Of a stretch of DNA of 64,000 bases, positions 61,558 through 64,000 are shown piece by piece (the stretch's first letter is position 1; each line of letters begins with the position of its first letter). The position numbers and the translations under genes are program-made. Location: assembly GCF_026242055.1 (NCBI RefSeq), contig NZ_JAPJDL010000010.1, positions 228,193 through 292,192 of the forward strand, written 5' to 3'. Below the pieces are notes generated by a model that was not told the DNA's origin, did no database searches, and saw only the letters and a program-made list of their open reading frames with translations. The DNA is from Lentzea sp. NEAU-D7 (GTDB lineage Bacteria > Actinomycetota > Actinomycetes > Mycobacteriales > Pseudonocardiaceae).

Positions 61558-63741
61558 TCAGCGGATCCAGCCGAGGCGCAGGAACACCGACTCGCCCGGA
61601 GCGTCGTCCAGCCCGTCGTTGTCCACCACGCCGACGAGCCGCTGGAGCGGCCAGGTGCCGATCACGGCGAGGCCTTCCGGCTTGTCGTGGGTGGTGGCGC
61701 CGCCGGCCTGGAGGGCGGGGAGGAGGTCCTCGGCCTGCTTCTTGGCCACCAACGGCTTCTCGGCACCCGCGGCCACCGGCGTCACGCCGGTGATGTCGAC
61801 GCGGTAGACCTTCTTCGTCCTGGCCGCGTCACCGCGCTGGTTGTCGCGCTCGAGGACCAGCAGCGTGCGGTCGTTCAACGCGGTGATCTCGGACAGGCCG
61901 ATCCACGCACCGGCCTGCGGAGCGTCGAGCGGGTACGCGGCGAACGCCCACTCACCGGTCGCCGGGGTGTAGCGGGCCAGCGTCGCCTGGCCGAGCCTGT
62001 CGGCCTTCCACTCGCGCTGCACGGCGAGCCACACCTGCTCGGACCTGCCGCTGCCGATCACGGTCACGCCTTCGAACCCGTTGCCGGTGGCGGTCTTCGC
62101 GATCACCTCGGGCAGCGGGACCTCCTTGGTGACAGCGCCGTTCGCGGCGACCTCCACGAGCAGGTTCGGCTTCTGCTTGCCGTCGCCTTCCACCGCGATC
62201 CAGTAACCGCTCCCGCGCGCGGCGATGCCTTCACCGTCGTAGCCGACGGGCTTGCCGTCCTTGGTCAGCGTCAGCTCCGCGCGCACCTTCGCGGGCGCGG
62301 CCACGGTGTCGACGGTCAGGATCCGGGTCGGGCTGTAGGCCGAGTCCGTCACGGCGACGACGTCGCGGTGATTGCCCGGAATGCCGGAAAGCCCTGACAG
62401 AGCACCGAATCCGATGCCGTCCGACACGATCGACGGCGTCCCCTGGTTGCGCTGCGACGACAACGCCAGTGGCTTGTGGGTCAGGCGGTACCCGCTGAGC
62501 GACGAGCGGATGCCGTCCCCGGCCGCGTCCTCCTCCGCGGCGACCACGAGCGTGCCGGTGGCCGGAATCGGCAGCAGGCCCTCCGGCCCGACGCCGGTCG
62601 GCAGCGCCTGCAGGAAGCGTGGCCTGCGCGGGTCGCTCACGTCGTAGACGGCGACGAGGTTGGCGCGCTCCATGCCGACGAACGCGTACCTGTCGCGCCC
62701 GAAGGTGGCGACGGCCAGGCCCTCCGGCTCGACACCCTTGTTGTCCGAGCGGCCGTCCGGGTACTGGCCCTGCTCGACGGCGATCCGCTGGAGGTCGTTG
62801 CCCGAGGAGAACACGACCTCGCCGGAGCCGGCGTCGAAGACCGTCCACGTGCGCGAGCCACCGAGGTAGTCGCCCTCGTCGGCGGTGCCGAGCGTGCGGT
62901 CGTCCAGCCAGGCGACGGCGTCGGGCTCGCGAGCCGCGGTGATCGTCTCGGTGGGTTCGAACCTCCCGTCGTCCTTGGTGTCGGTGCGGGCGACCGTGGC
63001 CGTGCCCGCCGAGAAGTGGCGCACGATCCGGCCGGACCGCAGGTCGACGATCGCGATGTGGTTGTTCTCCTGCAGCGTCACGGCGACCTGGCCGCGTCCG
63101 TTGATGCTGACGTACTCCGGCTCCGGGTCGGCCGGCGCGACCTGAGCGATCCCGGTCAGCTCGACCTCGCGCAACTGCCAAGACGCCGGCCCGCCCCCGA
63201 CCAGGTCGACGATGGTCAGGTACCCGGCAGGCGCCTGGGGGAGCGCGCCACCGTTGACGTCCTCGTCGCGCTCGTTCTCGACCGCGATGGCCGCGTACCG
63301 GCCGTCCGCGGAGATGTCGATCGAGTCCGGCTGCCCGCCGAGCTCGTGCGTGGCCACGACATGCCGGCTGCCGAGGTCCACGACCACCAGCACACCCGAC
63401 GGCTCGGTGTACGACTTCGAGGTGTCGACCGCGACCAGCGCGAGTCGTCCGACGATGTCGACCGAGGTCGGCTCGCCCGGCATCGGCAGCACACCGTCCG
63501 GCGTGAACTCCCGCCCGGCCTTGGCGAACCCGATCCGCCTCCCCGGCGAGTCGGTGTAGACGACCAGCTCGCCGTCCGCGGTGGCAGCCGCGATCTCGGC
63601 GGCCGTGTGCTCGGCGGCCGAGCTGTTGCGGAACACCGGCATGGTGTCGAACCGCTGGAACCTCGACGGCGCCGACGCCCCGGCCGGCGCGGCCGAGACG
63701 AGCAACACCAAGGCCACCAGGCCTGTGCACAACCGGACCAC
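61558..63741 (-). CDS. Secreted phytase/esterase-like beta-propeller protein
   Basis: This 727-residue exported protein (signal peptide to about residue 23, APAGASA) has an N-terminal choice-of-anchor-like or alkaline-phosphatase-like propeller (GEPTSVDIVGRLALVAVDTSK, LGGQPDSIDISADGRYAAIA, VEPEGLAVATFGRDRYAFVG) and a C-terminal domain like the esterase-like activity of phytase family (YDGEGIAARGSGYWIAVEGD, NGFEGVTV, SEITALNDRTLLVLERDNQ, DKPEGLAVIG). It is probably an extracellular phosphatase or esterase. The GTG start at 63741 follows GAGGAGGACCA. Confidence 0.85.
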   Translation of the reverse strand: MVRLCTGLVALVLLVSAAPAGASAPSRFQRFDTMPVFRNSSAAEHTAAEIAAATADGELVVYTDSPGRRIGFAKAGREFTPDGVLPMPGEPTSVDIVGRLALVAVDTSKSYTEPSGVLVVVDLGSRHVVATHELGGQPDSIDISADGRYAAIAVENERDEDVNGGALPQAPAGYLTIVDLVGGGPASWQLREVELTGIAQVAPADPEPEYVSINGRGQVAVTLQENNHIAIVDLRSGRIVRHFSAGTATVARTDTKDDGRFEPTETITAAREPDAVAWLDDRTLGTADEGDYLGGSRTWTVFDAGSGEVVFSSGNDLQRIAVEQGQYPDGRSDNKGVEPEGLAVATFGRDRYAFVGMERANLVAVYDVSDPRRPRFLQALPTGVGPEGLLPIPATGTLVVAAEEDAAGDGIRSSLSGYRLTHKPLALSSQRNQGTPSIVSDGIGFGALSGLSGIPGNHRDVVAVTDSAYSPTRILTVDTVAAPAKVRAELTLTKDGKPVGYDGEGIAARGSGYWIAVEGDGKQKPNLLVEVAANGAVTKEVPLPEVIAKTATGNGFEGVTVIGSGRSEQVWLAVQREWKADRLGQATLARYTPATGEWAFAAYPLDAPQAGAWIGLSEITALNDRTLLVLERDNQRGDAARTKKVYRVDITGVTPVAAGAEKPLVAKKQAEDLLPALQAGGATTHDKPEGLAVIGTWPLQRLVGVVDNDGLDDAPGESVFLRLGWIR

Positions 63742-64000
63742 TGGTCCTCCTCAACGGTCGGAGGCGCGCAGTGTGGCCGACCGAGTGGTCCGCGGGATGA
63801 ACGCTCGCTGATCATCCGGGGTGGTTCGGGTTCAGGCTCGGCTGCGTTGGTGGGGAAGGGGATCGGCCGGGTGGCCTCCTTTCGCGTCAGGTGGTGTCGG
63901 GGCGGAGTGGGCGCGCCGGTGGGCTGGTGGGTGGGCGCGCCCTATGGCTGGCGGGGCAGGTGCACCTGGTGGGGCGGGTGCTCTTGGCGGGTGGGCTGGG

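Noticed and set aside
63742..64000. Gene at the right edge
   Set aside because: The last 259 bases are G-rich with words such as GGGTGGGC and show no open frame with start signals; a gene may begin beyond the window.

Overview
This 64 kb window is chromosomal DNA of a high-GC, Gram-positive actinomycete. The best fit is the Pseudonocardiales (Lentzea/Saccharothrix/Actinosynnema-like); that placement is inferred from gene content and codon use, not from a marker-gene comparison. Nearly all third codon positions are G or C and GTG starts are common. Many genes have no Shine-Dalgarno but carry a TAnnnT hexamer 6-8 bases before the start codon, which suggests leaderless mRNAs. I saw no transposase, integrase, phage gene or CRISPR array, so this is mostly core chromosome with small accessory insertions.

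Layout. (1) 0.3-3.3 kb: two secreted proteins, a 63-residue peptide with an LAxTG sortase signal, and a UDP-GlcNAc 2-epimerase, all surface related. (2) 3.3-15.7 kb: a housekeeping block in nearly the same order as Mycobacterium tuberculosis Rv1330c-Rv1341: pncB (with pncA), clpS, DUF2017, P1 peptidase, mec, cysO, cysM, rhomboid, murI, MBL phosphodiesterase-like gene, rph, rdgB. It is interrupted by an ArsR/SRPBCC operon, an SMP-30 gene, an OsmC gene and a DUF2231 gene. (3) 15.7-31.3 kb: SMR transporter, Bcp peroxiredoxin, lipoprotein, luciferase-like oxidoreductase, serine hydrolase, flavin monooxygenases, DedA, a short NB-ARC-type ATPase, a tRNA with a Leu anticodon, TetR regulators, GH27 alpha-galactosidase, an LAxTG-anchored protein, methyltransferase, carboxylesterase and alcohol dehydrogenase. 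(4) 31.2-39.7 kb: cell wall and translation: gatD-murT, an XRE regulator, an LCP cell-wall glycopolymer ligase, an alpha-beta fused glycyl-tRNA synthetase and a GH46 chitosanase. (5) 39.8-54.3 kb: exported peptidases, MerR, an orphan sugar-binding lipoprotein, a small protein with an RHIM-like motif, a cold-shock protein, an amino-acid ABC importer coupled to asparaginase, TetR/SnoaL, an acyl-CoA dehydrogenase, and a BNR propeller gene overlapping a second ubiquitin-like GG protein. (6) 54.3-55.15 kb: a non-coding stretch with two minisatellite arrays. (7) 55.15-63.7 kb: quinone oxidoreductase, an atypical aromatic ammonia-lyase homologue, a SNF2-SWIM pair and a secreted phytase/esterase-like propeller.

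How genes work together. ClpS, DUF2017 and the P1 peptidase form one translationally coupled unit. Mec, CysO and CysM form the protein-thiocarboxylate cysteine pathway. GatD and MurT amidate lipid II. The binding protein, two permeases and asparaginase at 46.8-49.9 kb form an acidic-amino-acid/asparagine uptake and use operon that lacks its own ATPase. Eight convergent gene pairs overlap at their 3' ends, four by sharing the palindrome CTAG as both stop codons.

Most unusual items: the BNR propeller plus CysO-like pair, the RHIM-like small protein, the lyase with Gly-Thr-Gly in place of the Ala-Ser-Gly cofactor triad, the tRNA with a leucine anticodon but a short variable loop, and the minisatellite region.
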